Positions 12,548-24,760 of a stretch of DNA of 64,000 nucleotides are shown one piece after another (positions within the stretch are counted from its first letter, which is position 1; the number at the start of each line of letters is the position of its first letter). The translations under genes were made by a program, and so were the position numbers. This stretch comes from Juglans regia. Lineage: Eukaryota; Streptophyta; Magnoliopsida; Fagales; Juglandaceae. Below the pieces are notes generated by a model. That model was given only the letters and a program-made list of their open reading frames with translations, was not told where the DNA came from and searched no databases. The stretch covers positions 32,337,044 through 32,401,043 of the forward strand of contig NC_049911.1 in NCBI RefSeq assembly GCF_001411555.2, given 5' to 3'.

Positions 12548-15432
12548 ATGAATTCATCAAGCATTGATGGCACCATTACTGCAAGTAAAGAAATATGCAT
12601 TTCTCTACCACCTCAAGTAAATTCAGATGGCGTCTGGATCTCGAATGCCACTTCATCTCTTACCAACTTCTCCTTGCCACTGCTGGAAATGCAATTGATT
12701 CTCGCGTTCATCTCCAACATAGTCTGTTATTTGATTCTCAATAGCTTTGGGCTGATTACCAAATTTGTCTCTCAAATGATGGTATGCGGGCCATCTATAT
12801 ATCCCTTTTATTTACTTACTTCATTCTACATACTTCTTTGTTTGCATTTGCATTTTACATTCTCAGGGGATCCAATAATAGTACTATTGACACTCCGAAA
12901 ACAAAAACAGTTCCCAATTTTGTTTTGAACTTACTCAGTGATCTACTCTTGATTAGTTCCAAAGTTGTTGCTTAAAAAATCCTGATTGTTCTCTCAATTC
13001 AGGCCGTATAAGTACTTTATGCTTTACTTTTTAGTGGGCAAAATTTAAAATTGTTAAAGATGAGATTCTGTAGTTTGAAAAGTTGTGTGATTTTATGCAT
13101 GAAACAGGCTGGGATATTAATGGGTCCTCACGTTTTTGGCGGCACGAAAAGTTTTGGTGAACTCCTGTTCCCCCTTGTAAGTCAGGAAATGCTTGATACG
13201 ATAGCTATGTTAGGCTACACGTTATTTCTATTTCTAAGTGGAGTGAAAATGGATATGGGAATTATATTCAGAACCGGAAGAAAGGCCATGTATACAGGTG
13301 CTTTGTCCCTATTAATGCCCTTGTTACTTGGTATGGGAACGCTCCAGCTATTCGGCAATCGCTGGTGGGGTCTAAGAGGCGCAGAAAAGCTGGAAGTAGT
13401 CTTCGCGACTGCGACACATTCTATGACTCCATTTCCGGTCATAGCTTGCCTTCTGAGTGACCTCAATATCCTAAACTCAGAACTCGGCCGGCTAGGACTA
13501 TCTTCTGCAATTGTCAGCGATTTATTCAGTGGATTTCTCAACAGTGTTTTCACATTGGCTAAAGTTGCCTATGATCATTCAACCAGCAGGGCTTTCATGG
13601 ATTTCGGGATTATCGTAGTATATCTCGCTGTGGTCGTGCTTGGTGCCCGGCCGGCGATGTATTGGATGGTCAGACAGACCCCAGAAGGGAGACCTGTCAA
13701 GGACCTTTACATCTATATCATCATTCTAGCAGTTCTGGGTTCAGCTTTGCTGTCTGTGTGGTTTGACCAATTGATAGTATTCGGGCCATTTGTTTTGGGT
13801 TTGGCCGTGCCAGACGGACCGCCATTGGGTTCCACTCTAGTTTATAAGCTCGATAGCATGGTCTCAGGGGCGCTTTTGCCACTCTTTGTAATCACAACCA
13901 TGAAGAGTGTAAATTTCTCAGGCATCAACCTTAATTCCGATCTAGCAATAGCCCATGCAACAGCAATGGTGGTTGTCATCGTTGCCAAGTTTGCAGCCTG
14001 TTTGGTTCCTCCACTGTATTCCAGTATGCCCATGAATGATGCTCTCACACTGGCTCTCATTATGAGTTGCAAAGGCGTTGTCGAAATGGCCAATTATAGC
14101 ATTGCCAGAGGCCAAAACGTAAGTACTTTAGGCTCACTAGTACATGAAAATCCTGATATATATTTTTCTTCCATTTTTCATCTTTTACCAAATCCATGCA
14201 TATTGCTTGCTGACTTGGGTTATGAGTTTAAGCAGAAGAATTCGTTTTCTGAATTCCATTTTGATGTTGCAACATATAATATACTAATTAACATTTTCAA
14301 CGTTCTTCCTGATTAAATTCAGAACATAGGCGAGAAGATTTTCTCGCTTGCAATGTTCACTATTCTAGTAACTGCAAGCATTGTGCCAGTTCTGATAAGA
14401 AGGTTATACGATCCTACAAGGAAATATGCAGGCTACCAGAAAAGAAATTTAATCCATCATAAACCAAATACGGAGCTACGGATACTTTCTTGCATCCACA
14501 AACCAGACAACGTCCCCGCCGTCATCAACCTCCTTGAGCATATATCTCCAACTCGAGAGAACCCTCTTGCTGTTTACGTTCTTCATCTCATTGAGCTAAT
14601 CGGCAGGGCCTCCCCCGTTTTCATTTCTCACCAGATGCAGAAGAAAACTCTCTCCAACCGTTCATACTCCCAAGACTTGATTCTTTCGTTCAGTCACTTC
14701 CAGCGAAACAATCACGAAGCTATAGCCGTGAATGTCTTCACCGCGATCTCCCCGTCCAAGCTGATGTACGAAGATATCTGCACGCTTGCACTGGACAAAC
14801 TCACGTCTCTCATAGTACTCCCGTTTCATCGGAAATACTCCATTGACGGGTCTATTGAACTGGAAGACAATACCTTAAGGACCCTAAATTGTAGCGTCCT
14901 CGACCGAGCGCCTTGCTCTGTGGCAATCCTGGTCAACCGTGGCCATATAAGACGTTCAACGCCTTCTGTGCTAGCGTCATACAGCATTGCCATGATCTTC
15001 CTGGGAGGCAATGATGATCGGGAGGCACTGATTTTGGCTGGTCGCATGGTGAACGACTCGAGGGTTAGCCTGACTGTCGTACGATTGATTGCAGAGGGTG
15101 AGGACAGCATTACTGATTGGAGTAATATGCTGGACTCGGAGACATTGAAGAGCTTCAAGTACCACAGCGCCGCCGATCATAAAGGTTGTGTAATGTACAT
15201 AGAGGAGGAGTTGAAAGATGGAACCGAGACAGCAACAATGTTGAGAGAACTAATAGATAACTATGATCTTTGTATAGTTGGGAGAAGATACAACGTGGAG
15301 AGCCCTCTAACAACATGTCTTGAAGAATGGAGTGAGTTTCCAGAGCTTGGGGTTATGGGAGACATGCTTGCCTCGACAGACTTCAATGGCAGATGTTCGG
15401 TTTTGGTGGTGCAACAACAAATGACAATATAG
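12548..15432 (+). CDS. Cation/H+ antiporter, CHX family (CPA2)
   Basis: Three exons: 12548-12781, 13108-14118, 14323-15432, giving about 784 aa. CHX proteins exchange K+ or other monovalent cations for H+ on plasma or endomembranes. The N-terminus has ICISLPPQVNSDGVW followed by the first hydrophobic span, then AGILMGPHVFGGTKSFGELL across the first splice junction. A Na+/H+ exchanger membrane domain of roughly 12 spans runs to about residue 440 (for example TATHSMTPFPVIACLLSDL, GPFVLGLAVPDGPPLG, MSCKGVVEM). The hydrophilic C-terminal half of about 360 aa has the usual CHX blocks: ELRILSCIHKPDNVPAVINL, FLGGNDDREALILAGRM, DNYDLCIVGRR, PELGVMGDMLAS. The start is set at MNSSSIDG because CHX proteins of the CHX3/4-like group begin close to the SLPxxVNSxGVW block; starts at 12413 or 12416 would add 45 or 44 aa. 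Which CHX subgroup it belongs to is not resolved. It converges with the GNAT gene. Confidence 0.9.
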
Positions 15433-15445
15433 CTCTCTGTAATAT

Positions 15446-15473
15446 ATGTGTGTGTGTGTACACGTACATGTAC

Positions 15474-15504
<31 letters not shown>

Positions 15505-15515
15505 TATACACACAC
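15446..15515. repeat. Compound (TG)n/(TA)n microsatellite
   Basis: A run of TG dinucleotides is followed by about 14 TA repeats and short CA repeats. It lies just after the CHX stop codon, so it probably falls in the 3' untranslated region. Confidence 0.85.
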
Positions 15516-16265
15516 TGGTCGACGTGGTCGTTGACCGGTGGCAGAACACGCCAGATTTTTCTTTGATTTTTTTTTCTAATCTTTGAATTTTTGTATAGTA
15601 GAATCATTTCATCACTCTAGTGCAAACTCTCTCTTAAATATATGCAACAAATGGTTCACTTACATATCTAGATTTTTACAATATTATTAAAAACATCTCT
15701 CAAAATACATGAGCATTAATAATCAGTTGAACCTGAGCTTAAATCGCAGTGTACAACTGGAGGCTATAGAAAACGATGAAATTGAGCTGCTTAAACATGT
15801 TTGTATCAATATCACAGAAAAACAGAAATAAAAAAGAACAAATATGGCGCAGCATGATATATTTACAATACTCAAGGATTGTCATGTTTCATAGCTACAT
15901 TCCGCGGGCACATTGTTTTCATATATATCTCCTTTGCTGGTTCATTGCCAACAGATACTTAGGCATACGTTTTTTATAAGTGACATAGGCATACATATCA
16001 ACCATGATGCCTGAATATATCCACAAAGCCGGTCGAGGAGAAAATGGGCATTGCCTTTCATCTACTACTTGCATTGAGATTACAAGATCTACATCTTATA
16101 ACAATTAAGAAGCAAATATGCCACTAGAATTTACATTACCAAAATATCAAAGCAAAAGTAAAAAAAACACTGAGATGCCTATACTTTCAATATCACAGAA
16201 AAGCATTTTGAGGAATGAAAAACAACAAATATGTCACAAGATAAATGATGTACAATCGTTATAAT

Positions 16266-19200
16266 TCAGAGATGCATGCCAGGAAGACCAGTCCATAGAA
16301 GAAGCCTTCGAGGTCGATCTAGAAACCTGGCTTGCCAGATAGGCTCATCGTTTTCATATGCAAAACCACTCTTCATATATAACTTCTTTGCTGGTTCATT
16401 GTCAACAGCCACATGGACATACAGATCAGTTATGCCTGAACAAATTCCCCAGACCCAGTTGAAATGGCTCATTAGATTGATCCTTCTCAGCACTTGCCCG
16501 GTTAAAAATGATAATAAATGTCACAAAAGTGCACTTGAAGCTACTATTTGAATCAGCAGGTGTGAATTCCAATAAACTGTTAACGCCATTAATTTATTGT
16601 GTACCATTATGCATGCTTAACAGAAACTTGATAGTTTTTCCCATTTTTGGATTACATAAGATACAAAGTCAATTTCCATTTACACAGCAAAAAAGAAAGA
16701 AACCATATTTATCCAGAATCAGACTGGTTACTCTTCTGATAAACTTTGCATAGCAAGATTTATAACGTTTTTCCAAAGTGTTCAAATATTTTCTGTTCCA
16801 TTTGATGGTTTTTCTATAAGTCAAATGAAAGTCGGAAAGCAATGTATGCAGTCTTTCCAGGATCAAATGACATAGAAAGAAACCATTGTTCAGAATAGCC
16901 AAATGGTAAGATATAGTGCCCGAGCCTGTTCCTTTCGACCTAAGCTGTTTCATTCACAAGTATGGCCAATATAAAGTACAAATATCAAGATATGAGAACA
17001 ACATATATCAAGATGGGAGAAACTACTCAGTATCTACTAGTTTGATGGCATACAACAAGAAAAGTTCAGATGGGCAATAGAAGGTACGATATAGGTAGTT
17101 GCAGCTAAAAACAAGGGAACTTCAAGGAGTATGGTTACCAACAAACAAAGAGCAGCACGAATTACGTTAAATTAAGTCAGTGATACAACTGACAGCAATA
17201 GTAAAAATACATTGTGGGTTCTTACCCCAATCTTGAGCAACTATCTTTGACTTTTCCACAAGCAAATAACCTAAACCATTTCTGTGCAATTCTTTGGCAA
17301 CACATACATTGCTAAGATATGCCCTTGCAAAATCAGCTCCAATCCCCTGTTCAAGTGAATTAGGAAGCCTCAATTATCTTAAAATGCTTTTTAAGAACGA
17401 GAACTGCTAGCAAACTTGGCCTGCCATGTTGAGACTTTCATGCTTTTGACTGGTCTACAACCATTCTCCACTCTATGCAACACCACGTGGTGAGGCTTGC
17501 ATAAGATGCATGGCCAAATCAGCACTTAGTCCAACCAACAGAAATACTTTTTACAGTCTCTTTCGAAAATCAAAAGCCAAATTAAATGTATTAAAGTATA
17601 AATAATGTTTGATAGTTGATTTACCCACGGTCTCCAAGATAACTATTACAATGACATTTCCTATAAAACCTAAACCTACTCACTTGCTACAGACCATTTA
17701 CCGTTTTGTATTTGGATAAGACAACAATGTTGAGATTACTATAAAATAATCTGGAAACAGCCATGCACATGAGCTGTATTGTAGAAGGAATATTCTTCAA
17801 GAATATCATACAGGCCAAGTGAGCAATCCTTTTTGAAGAAAAGCCCTGATAACATGTTGTAAACTCTAAAAACTACTCACTTTTGCAAACTCTAAAACAA
17901 GCAACTGTGACGGATCAGGTTTAAAAATGCATGATACCCAAAAACAACTACATTTAGAATTAGTTAACAATGAATAAAATAATAAAAAGAAATACCTCTG
18001 GTTTCTGTCCTGTTATCTCATCCGGAAGCCTGAGGCACTGGTTAAGATCAAGGCTCCCTACAACTACTCGATCTTCTCCATTGTCAGAATACTACAAAAA
18101 CAAAAAAGGATACATTGAACATTGATTATATTACATAATGAAGGATGAAACATATACAACTCCATGCACCCCTCTTAGTTTCAATGGTATCTAATGTCAC
18201 AGTAACAAGATTGGAAACAAAACAAATTTAGTAGTACTAATATTAGAAAACAAGGACTTGAATAAATAGCATAAAGGCCTTAAGAACTAAAGAATCTAAC
18301 TACAAGCATACTTAATGCTCTCTGAATAGCTAGGGTAGTCTAAATCAAAAAGCTTCATGCTCACGGCAAGCAATGTGCAAACTTGTGTTTCTTGATAGGC
18401 AAAGACAATATGCTACAATCAAACATATTGATATAATAACCTAAAATCGAACCTAAGTCGGTCAAAGAAGGCAGTGATGAAAGCCTCAACCACTAATCAG
18501 CTATCATGAGAAATTATTCTAAAACCGGTCAGAAACCATAACTTTTTTTAACTGATTTTTTTTAACTGATTTATTAAGCAATGAACAAGGACGGCAAAAT
18601 GTCCAAATCTAATTACAAGTGGAAAAACAAGAAATTTAGATCTAAGGACGTGCCTGAGCCTTTAGAGATTCAAAGACCACACACACACAACACATAGGGA
18701 GAACTTGGAAGTTAAAACCAATGCAGCATTGTTACTTAAATCTTTAGTATTTGCAGTTTGCACATTTTCCAGCCATTTTCATTTAGAATTACCAAATTAT
18801 TTTAAATCATATATACATAAAGAAATACCAAGTATTTGAATTCTTTGGTTGTCTCCAGAACAAAATGACAAATTATCTGCCTTGGAACATAGACAAAGAC
18901 ATAAAACAGCCAGCCAATCCAAAATCTAGTCCAACTCAATCCACTAAACTTTTTTTTTTTATAAGTAAGAGATCAATATTATATATATGAATGAAATAGG
19001 CATAGCCCATGTACACAAAAAGTATACGGAAGAACACCTATATACATTCTACGTGCGATAAATTAAAGACAAAAAATCATGAACATTGCCCCCCCTGCAA
19101 TACAATGGCGGAAAGCCAAGACAATAATGTGTGGAACAAAAATTTCTTCAACTCAGCCAGTGTGCGTTCCTTATCTTCAAAGCAACGCACATTCCTTTCC

Positions 19201-22082
19201 ATCCAAATACACCACATGATGCACAACGGAATCATCTTCCACACCATTGCCACTTGATGACAGTCTTGCATCTTCCTCCAACAATTCAACAGATCCACCA
19301 CCCTCATAGGCATAACCCAAGCAACATCAACACTTTGAAAGATCTCATCCCACAACACCCTCACTACCTTAGAATGTAGTAAGAGATAGTCCACCGATTC
19401 TCCATTCTTTCTACACATGTAGCACCAATCCATGACTACACATCCTCTCTTCCTCAAATTATCCGTGGTCAAGATCTTCCCAAGGGCGGCACTCCAAACA
19501 AAAAAGTCTACTCTAAAAGGCACACGAAACCTCCAAATATTCTTCCAGAGAAACGGAGTATTATCTTGAGTTGTCAAGATGTTATAATACGCCTTCACTG
19601 TGCATAACTTGTGATTGTTAGATCTCCATTTCAATCGATCACGCTGTGCTATAAGGGTTCTTGTAGAATATAGTGAACTGAAAAAATCTGCAACAATAGA
19701 TACTTCCCAGTCATGTAAATCCCTACTGAAGAGAATGTTCCACTGATACGAGCCATGAGAAAATAGTCGCACATCCGCCACTGACGCCTCCTTGTTAACT
19801 GCAATACGATATAGAGCTAGAAAAGCACTTTCCAAAGTTTGATCGCCACACCACATGTCCCGCCAAAAACTTATTCGATTGCCCTCACCAATTACAAAAC
19901 GGATTTGATTTGCAAAGCATGGCCACCCCATAAACCCACACCATATCCCCCTCTTACTTAGTTGGAACACCAACCTCCCCTAACGACGCCATATCTAGCA
20001 TCAACAGTTTCCTTCCACAATGATCCCTCCTCCAAATGATATCTCCAAAGCCATTTTTCCAATAAACCTTTATTAAAAGTCCTCAAGTTACACACTCCCA
20101 ATCCTCCATTCACAACTGAGGCACAAACTGTTTTCCATCTAACCAGATGAAATTTCTTCTCCTCCCCCACGCCTCCCCATAAGAATGCCCTAAATAGTTT
20201 CTCCATCCTATTTACCACCTCTGCAGGCATAGGAAACAAAGATAGAAAGTATGTGGGGAGGTTAGTGAGCGTACTCTTAATAAGAGTGAGGCGACCCCCA
20301 TTTGATAAATATACCCGTTTCCAACCAGCCAACCTTTTCTCTATCTTCTCCACCACCCTATCCCAAATAGCTCTATTCTTAAAAGTTGCTCCCAACGGAA
20401 GGCCCAAATATTTCATTGGAAAAGAAGACACTTTACATTCCAACAGGCTTGCTTGCTAAGAAGACACTTTACAATCCACTAAACTAGTAAGCATTGTATT
20501 AGACTCAAACTTTTATAAGCATCCTTTGTAGAGAGATTCAACTCATTACAGGGCATAGTACTTCACTCAATAAAAGGCATACAAATCCACCAAAAAACCA
20601 AAAGAACAGTCGAAAGAAAGAAAGTTCTTGCCAGAACAAACAAAGGAAAAAGCAAACAAACCTTACATGCAGCACATAGATCATCTGAAAAGCTTGATAT
20701 TTGTGATACTGGAAGAGTAGCATTTATGCAAGAAACTCTTCTGAAACCCTCTCTCTTCCCAGCTACACGTTCTTTTAGTGCTTCAAACTCACGCTCGGTC
20801 AAGTACCTTCTATGATCCTATTTGAACTTAAGAAGGAAAAACTACCATTAGTATAATTTATGTTACCCAAAAGAAGAAGATAAACTAAAATGAAAGTGAA
20901 TCGAAAACGTGCACCACTATCTCATTTGAACTTATAACTAGTGGCACTCTACAGCTTAAATCCAGGATAGCCACAAGTGAAAAAGATATAGTAGTATCAT
21001 ACGCTTTATATACAGAGAGAGAATATTCAATGACTGTTTCAGTTTGGTAAGAGATGAGAGAGCAATGACATCCCCCAAAACCATAACGAATTCACAAGCA
21101 ACACAAAAATGCTGGTTGGATCTGAGATAGGTTTTTTTTTTATAAGTCTGAGATAGGTATTAGGCACAAATCTTGTTACCACGCAAGAAAGAACCAACAA
21201 ACAACAATAAAATGTACCAATTTGAATCTAATAATATCAAATCCAATTTGATGTTCATACATGTGAAGAAAAGGGGCATGTGGGGTACTCATATTGTGAC
21301 AGTATAAGTTGGATGACATTTGATATATTCGTTTGTGGCGGGACTGACAACTACTGACTTAAAGTAACTCAAGTGATACTTAACTTGGAACTCGGTCCAT
21401 TTGGTTCCATTACAATGGCTTTTTTATTTTTAATTACAGTACATAAACAGAAGAGACTAATCACATAAAAAAATTTAACAGAAATTAAAGAAATTGACTA
21501 TCGTATCTTATCTAAAATTGCAACAAAAACTTCCAATGACAACAAATGGGACGCCGAAAAAGCTCTTGTTCCATTGAGTGCTAAAACTATCATTTTCACA
21601 AAAAAGTTGGAACATGGGAGTGACTTTTTCTTTATTTTGGACTTTATTTCTTTCTTCCACCCGTCGAAATAAAGAAAACCCATATCTCAAAATTATATCT
21701 TCTTGTTAATTTCCCAGTAAACAGAGTAAAAAATAAAAGAAGAGAAAAACAAATAAAATGGAGCTCCAGGACTCACATTGACGCTGTAGGCATTGAGGCG
21801 GAACTCGTAGAAGGAGCGGACGCGCAGACACGCAGCGGCCCAGAGCTCGTCTTCGGAGAAGGCCTCGGAGACGTTCAAGGAGGACCTGTCGATTGGACTT
21901 GTGTCGAGGGTGGAGCAGAGGTCAGAGGCGGCGATCGGGCGTTGGCGGCGAGAGAAGGTGGGCCCAGAGAATTGGATCCTGTGGAAAGCTGATGAGAGCC
22001 TGCAGTTTGGTGGGTAAGACGGAGAGTTGAAGGAGAGGAAAAGAGGAGATTGAGAACAGCAAGGAGAGGAGAGGAGCCTCAT
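16266..22082 (-). CDS. GNAT-family N-acetyltransferase, probably plastid-targeted
   Basis: Five exons: 22082-21777, 20817-20662, 18091-17996, 17346-17226, 16435-16266. All junctions are GT-AG and in phase; the product is 282 aa. The first 60 residues are rich in Ser, Arg and Pro with few acidic residues, as in a chloroplast transit peptide. Exon 2 encodes [18 protein letters not shown]. Exons 3-5 make the GNAT fold: VVVGSLDLN, the acetyl-CoA binding signature [20 protein letters not shown] (R/QxxGxG as RNGLG at 208-212), and the C-terminal [20 protein letters not shown] with NEPAKKLY, a typical motif B. The layout matches the plant plastid GNATs that acetylate Lys or protein N-termini (the group including Arabidopsis GNAT6 and GNAT7), but substrate specificity cannot be read from sequence. 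Intron 2 (18092-20661) hosts a LINE insertion in the same orientation. The upstream region contains two adjacent perfect hairpins with TGGGCC motifs. Confidence 0.87.
18937..20485 (-). mobile_element. 5'-truncated LINE with 14-bp target-site duplication
   Basis: A non-LTR retrotransposon fragment in GNAT intron 2, same strand as the host gene. On the minus strand it runs from about 20471 to 18951 and ends in a poly-A tract (poly-T at 18951-18960 on plus). The 14-bp repeat CAATCCACTAAACT flanks it at 18937-18950 and 20472-20485. Remnant ORF2: 20443-19958 (end of the reverse transcriptase region, [38 protein letters not shown]), then a stop and a frameshift near 19970-19920, then 19973-19077 with the zf-RVT region ([40 protein letters not shown]). 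The reverse transcriptase catalytic core and ORF1 are absent, so it cannot move on its own. Confidence 0.92.
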
Positions 22083-22409
22083 TTCTATGGCAGTATGATC
22101 AGGCTATGTACAGATTACTAAAGCTCTCGCGGGGTCGTTGTACGTTCTCTCCTGCATTCTTTCGCCTTCCATATATCCTCTCCTCTATCCACCACGTTGT
22201 TATTAGCATTATTCATGGATTATTTAGTCAGTGGCTATGCTTTATTTTTATTTTTATTCATAATCAATTTTTCTCCACGTCATTAATAATTATCAGTATA
22301 TTTATTGATTATTTACTATTTAGTACATTATAAATAATTAAAATAATTAAATAAATAAAAAAAACCCACCTCGCACGAAATACAAATCAAAAAAACAATA
22401 TAAAAAGTC

Positions 22410-22484
22410 ACTAGGATTTGTTTATTTTTAAAGATGAGATAAACAAATCCTAGTACACATTGGGCCTTAAGTGGGCCCAATGTG
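22410..22484. promoter_or_regulatory. Two adjacent perfect hairpins with TGGGCC motifs upstream of GNAT
   Basis: Arm ACTAGGATTTGTTTAT (22410-22425) pairs perfectly with 22439-22454 across a 13-nt loop. One base later, CACATTGGGCC (22456-22466) pairs perfectly with GGCCCAATGTG (22474-22484) across a 7-nt loop. The second hairpin carries TGGGCC and GGCCCA, the core of site II elements bound by TCP factors in housekeeping promoters. It is about 330-400 bp upstream of the GNAT start codon. A regulatory role is inference. Confidence 0.55.
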
Positions 22485-22643
22485 AATGCCAGTATACAGT
22501 AGTCTCGGCCTCCATAATTGGGCCAGGTTTACATATTATATATTGATTCTCCTCAAGTTTTGTTTGTTATATCCAGTTGCCGACTTTGTGGGCAAAAAAG
22601 TCAATTGCTTCCATTCCTTGTTTTTTTTTTTTTTTTTAGAAAA

Positions 22644-23577
22644 ATGATAACGTTACTTTTTCTCTACTACTACTCTACTGCCAAGCCTCCACGTGGCTTT
22701 ATTTTGCTTTTATTTTTCTTCTGCTCTTAGCACAAATCTAAACACATTTCTCAATTTCAGAAGCTCCTCTCATTCGCGTCGATAGCATGGCCTCCCGGTG
22801 TGGCCTCTCCTTCAAGTTGCGCCTCCCGATATGACTAATGTTCGACGACGCTTCTCGGATGAGATATCCACCGAACCGTCTCCTTCGCCTCTCTCTCTCT
22901 CTCTCTCTCTCACATACACACTCTCAGAAGCCTCCCTTGCATCGCACCCAGATCGTAAGGGTGATTGTGAGATTCCTTTGGATGCTTTAATTTCAAAAGC
23001 AACAGCTTCTTTTGCTCTCTGGAAGCTTTTGTCTTTTTTCATTCTCTTTTGAAACAGAGCTCTGTTCCAAAGAACCAATGGATAGCGTTGCCCTCAAAAT
23101 AAAAGAAAGATAGACAACAGCAAGAAAATTATAGAGTTTTCAGCATTTGCTTTTTACCAAGGTTCTCCATTGAATTGACAAAACTCAACAAGCGTAAGAT
23201 ACAAACCATAGCTGCAGATAGTTTCAAGTCAAGGTGAATGGCAAAATCAACCAAGGTGAAATGGTTTAAGAATTTCTACATCATAACCTATCACAGCCAT
23301 TGGTACTAGAAGTAAAACAGCTTCAGTGGACGCATATAACTAAAACAATCTGAATTGCAAACACAATCAAGAGCAATATCAAATATATTCACAGTGACTT
23401 TTGGGCGGAGGGGAGAGAGTTTTGAGCTTCTGAGCAAGCGTGGCTTTTGGGCGAAAGAACAGGTTCCGAGCTTTCTAACAGTATTTTTAATCTAAAGACC
23501 AAAGGACAAAAAAAAAAACAGAAGAGCCATGTGGGCTGGGTAGTAGAGCAGTAGTGGAGAAGAGGTAAGGGTATCAC
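22644..23577. repeat. Inverted-repeat-bounded element, about 0.93 kb
   Basis: The left arm (ATGATAACGTTACTTTTTCT, CTACTACTACTCTACTGCC, CCACGTGGCT) matches the reverse complement of the right arm (GTGATACCCTTACCTCTTCT, CTACTGCTCTACTACCCAG, CCACATGGCT) over about 70 bp. The region between has a (CT)n run at 22889-22911 and no convincing gene. It looks like a non-autonomous TIR element. The Copia element begins immediately after the right arm. Confidence 0.5.
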
Positions 23578-23580
23578 TAC

Positions 23581-23857
23581 TTATTAAGTTCCGATGATCA
23601 CGTAATAGATCAAACAAAATATTCTGCAGCAACTAAAAATCAAGCCAAGTCTCAAATTGCGGAGAAGACATAGCAAGAATCCTGAACCTTTACTTCTGTT
23701 TCTGTCACACAATTTTATAGCGTCATTTTGAATTTTGAATGTAACTTCAAGTAGAGCCCGTTATTCACAATTGTATTATATATTCATATTCTGTACATAA
23801 TTTTGATCAATCGAAATACAAAGTTTATTTTAGCCTATCCGTTTATATCGTTCTGCA
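23581..23857 (+). repeat. Copia 5' LTR
   Basis: About 277 bp, from TTATTAAGTTCCGATGATCA to TATATCGTTCTGCAT. It aligns along its whole length with the sequence at 25619-25891 with scattered substitutions and small indels, so the insertion is not recent. The terminal TG of a classic LTR is not evident, so the ends are set by the flanking ACTAC repeat. Confidence 0.8.
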
Positions 23858-23962
23858 TGGTATAAGACAGAACGACTTGCTTCATTTCCTAAATTCCTCT
23901 TCTCTGCTCACGCCCCTACCCACTCCTTCTAAACTCTTTTCTCAGCCGAATCCTTAGACACC

Positions 23963-24760
23963 ATGGCCGTCTCCACCGATTCTTCCTCTACTTCTGATAA
24001 TACTCCCAATATTCTACTTGTTTTCAATCCTTCTAGTAGTATCAATATCACTAAATTTATCCGTACCAATTTTTCAAATTGGAAAGCCACCATGCTTTCC
24101 TTTCTTAAGAGTCAAAAAGTCTTTAGGTACGTTGGTGGTACCTTTAAAATGCCTGCAAAGGAAATCTCTAATAGCGATGGAACTCTGCAACCCAACCCAG
24201 CCTTTGATCTTTGGGAAATTCAAGATAATCTTATTCTCAGCTATATTAACGCTTCTCTCACTGATGAAGTACTCATGCAGGTAGCTCAATGTAGTACTTC
24301 TCATGCAGTCTGGACCTCTCTCCACATGGCTTTTGCTACCCAATCAAAAGCCAAAGTTATCCAAGTTCGTTTGCAGCTTGCCACTGTTCGAAAAACTACT
24401 CAGTCTATAACAAACTATTTCATGTATATCAAAAAACCTTTATGACGACCTCGCTATGACAGGTCAGGCCCTCAAATGTGATGAGATCATCACATATCTC
24501 TTTGCTGGTCTCGAACACAAGTATGATTCTCTTATTACCATTGTCTCTGTTAAATAAAATGTCACCTTAGAAGAGGTGTACTCTATGCTGCTCACTTGTG
24601 AGGCACATGTGCAACATCATCAACAAGCTCTCTTGACTTCTATCCCATGGGCTAATTTTGCTACCAAACAACAACCTTTTGGATCCGGTGTCAATAGCAA
24701 CACTTCCAATTTTCGGAACAGAGGACGAGGCCAATCATCCTTCCGTAGTAAAGGTAACTC
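23963..24760 (+). pseudogene. Copia gag remnant
   Basis: Starts at CACCATGG with 160 open codons. FIRTNFSNWKATMLSFLKSQ and AFDLWEIQDNLILSYINASL are typical of the UBN2/gag domain of Copia elements. A frameshift near 24440 and a stop near 24555 break it. The remainder reaches the basic Arg/Gly-rich stretch FRNRGRGQSSFRSKGN, but no CCHC zinc knuckle is seen. Confidence 0.85.

Noticed and set aside
13215..13553. 112-codon minus-strand ORF inside CHX exon 2
   Set aside because: Antisense of a well-supported antiporter exon, with no independent motif.
15261..15607. Tyr/Ile/Cys-rich minus-strand ORFs
   Set aside because: Translation of the TA/TG microsatellite after the CHX stop codon.
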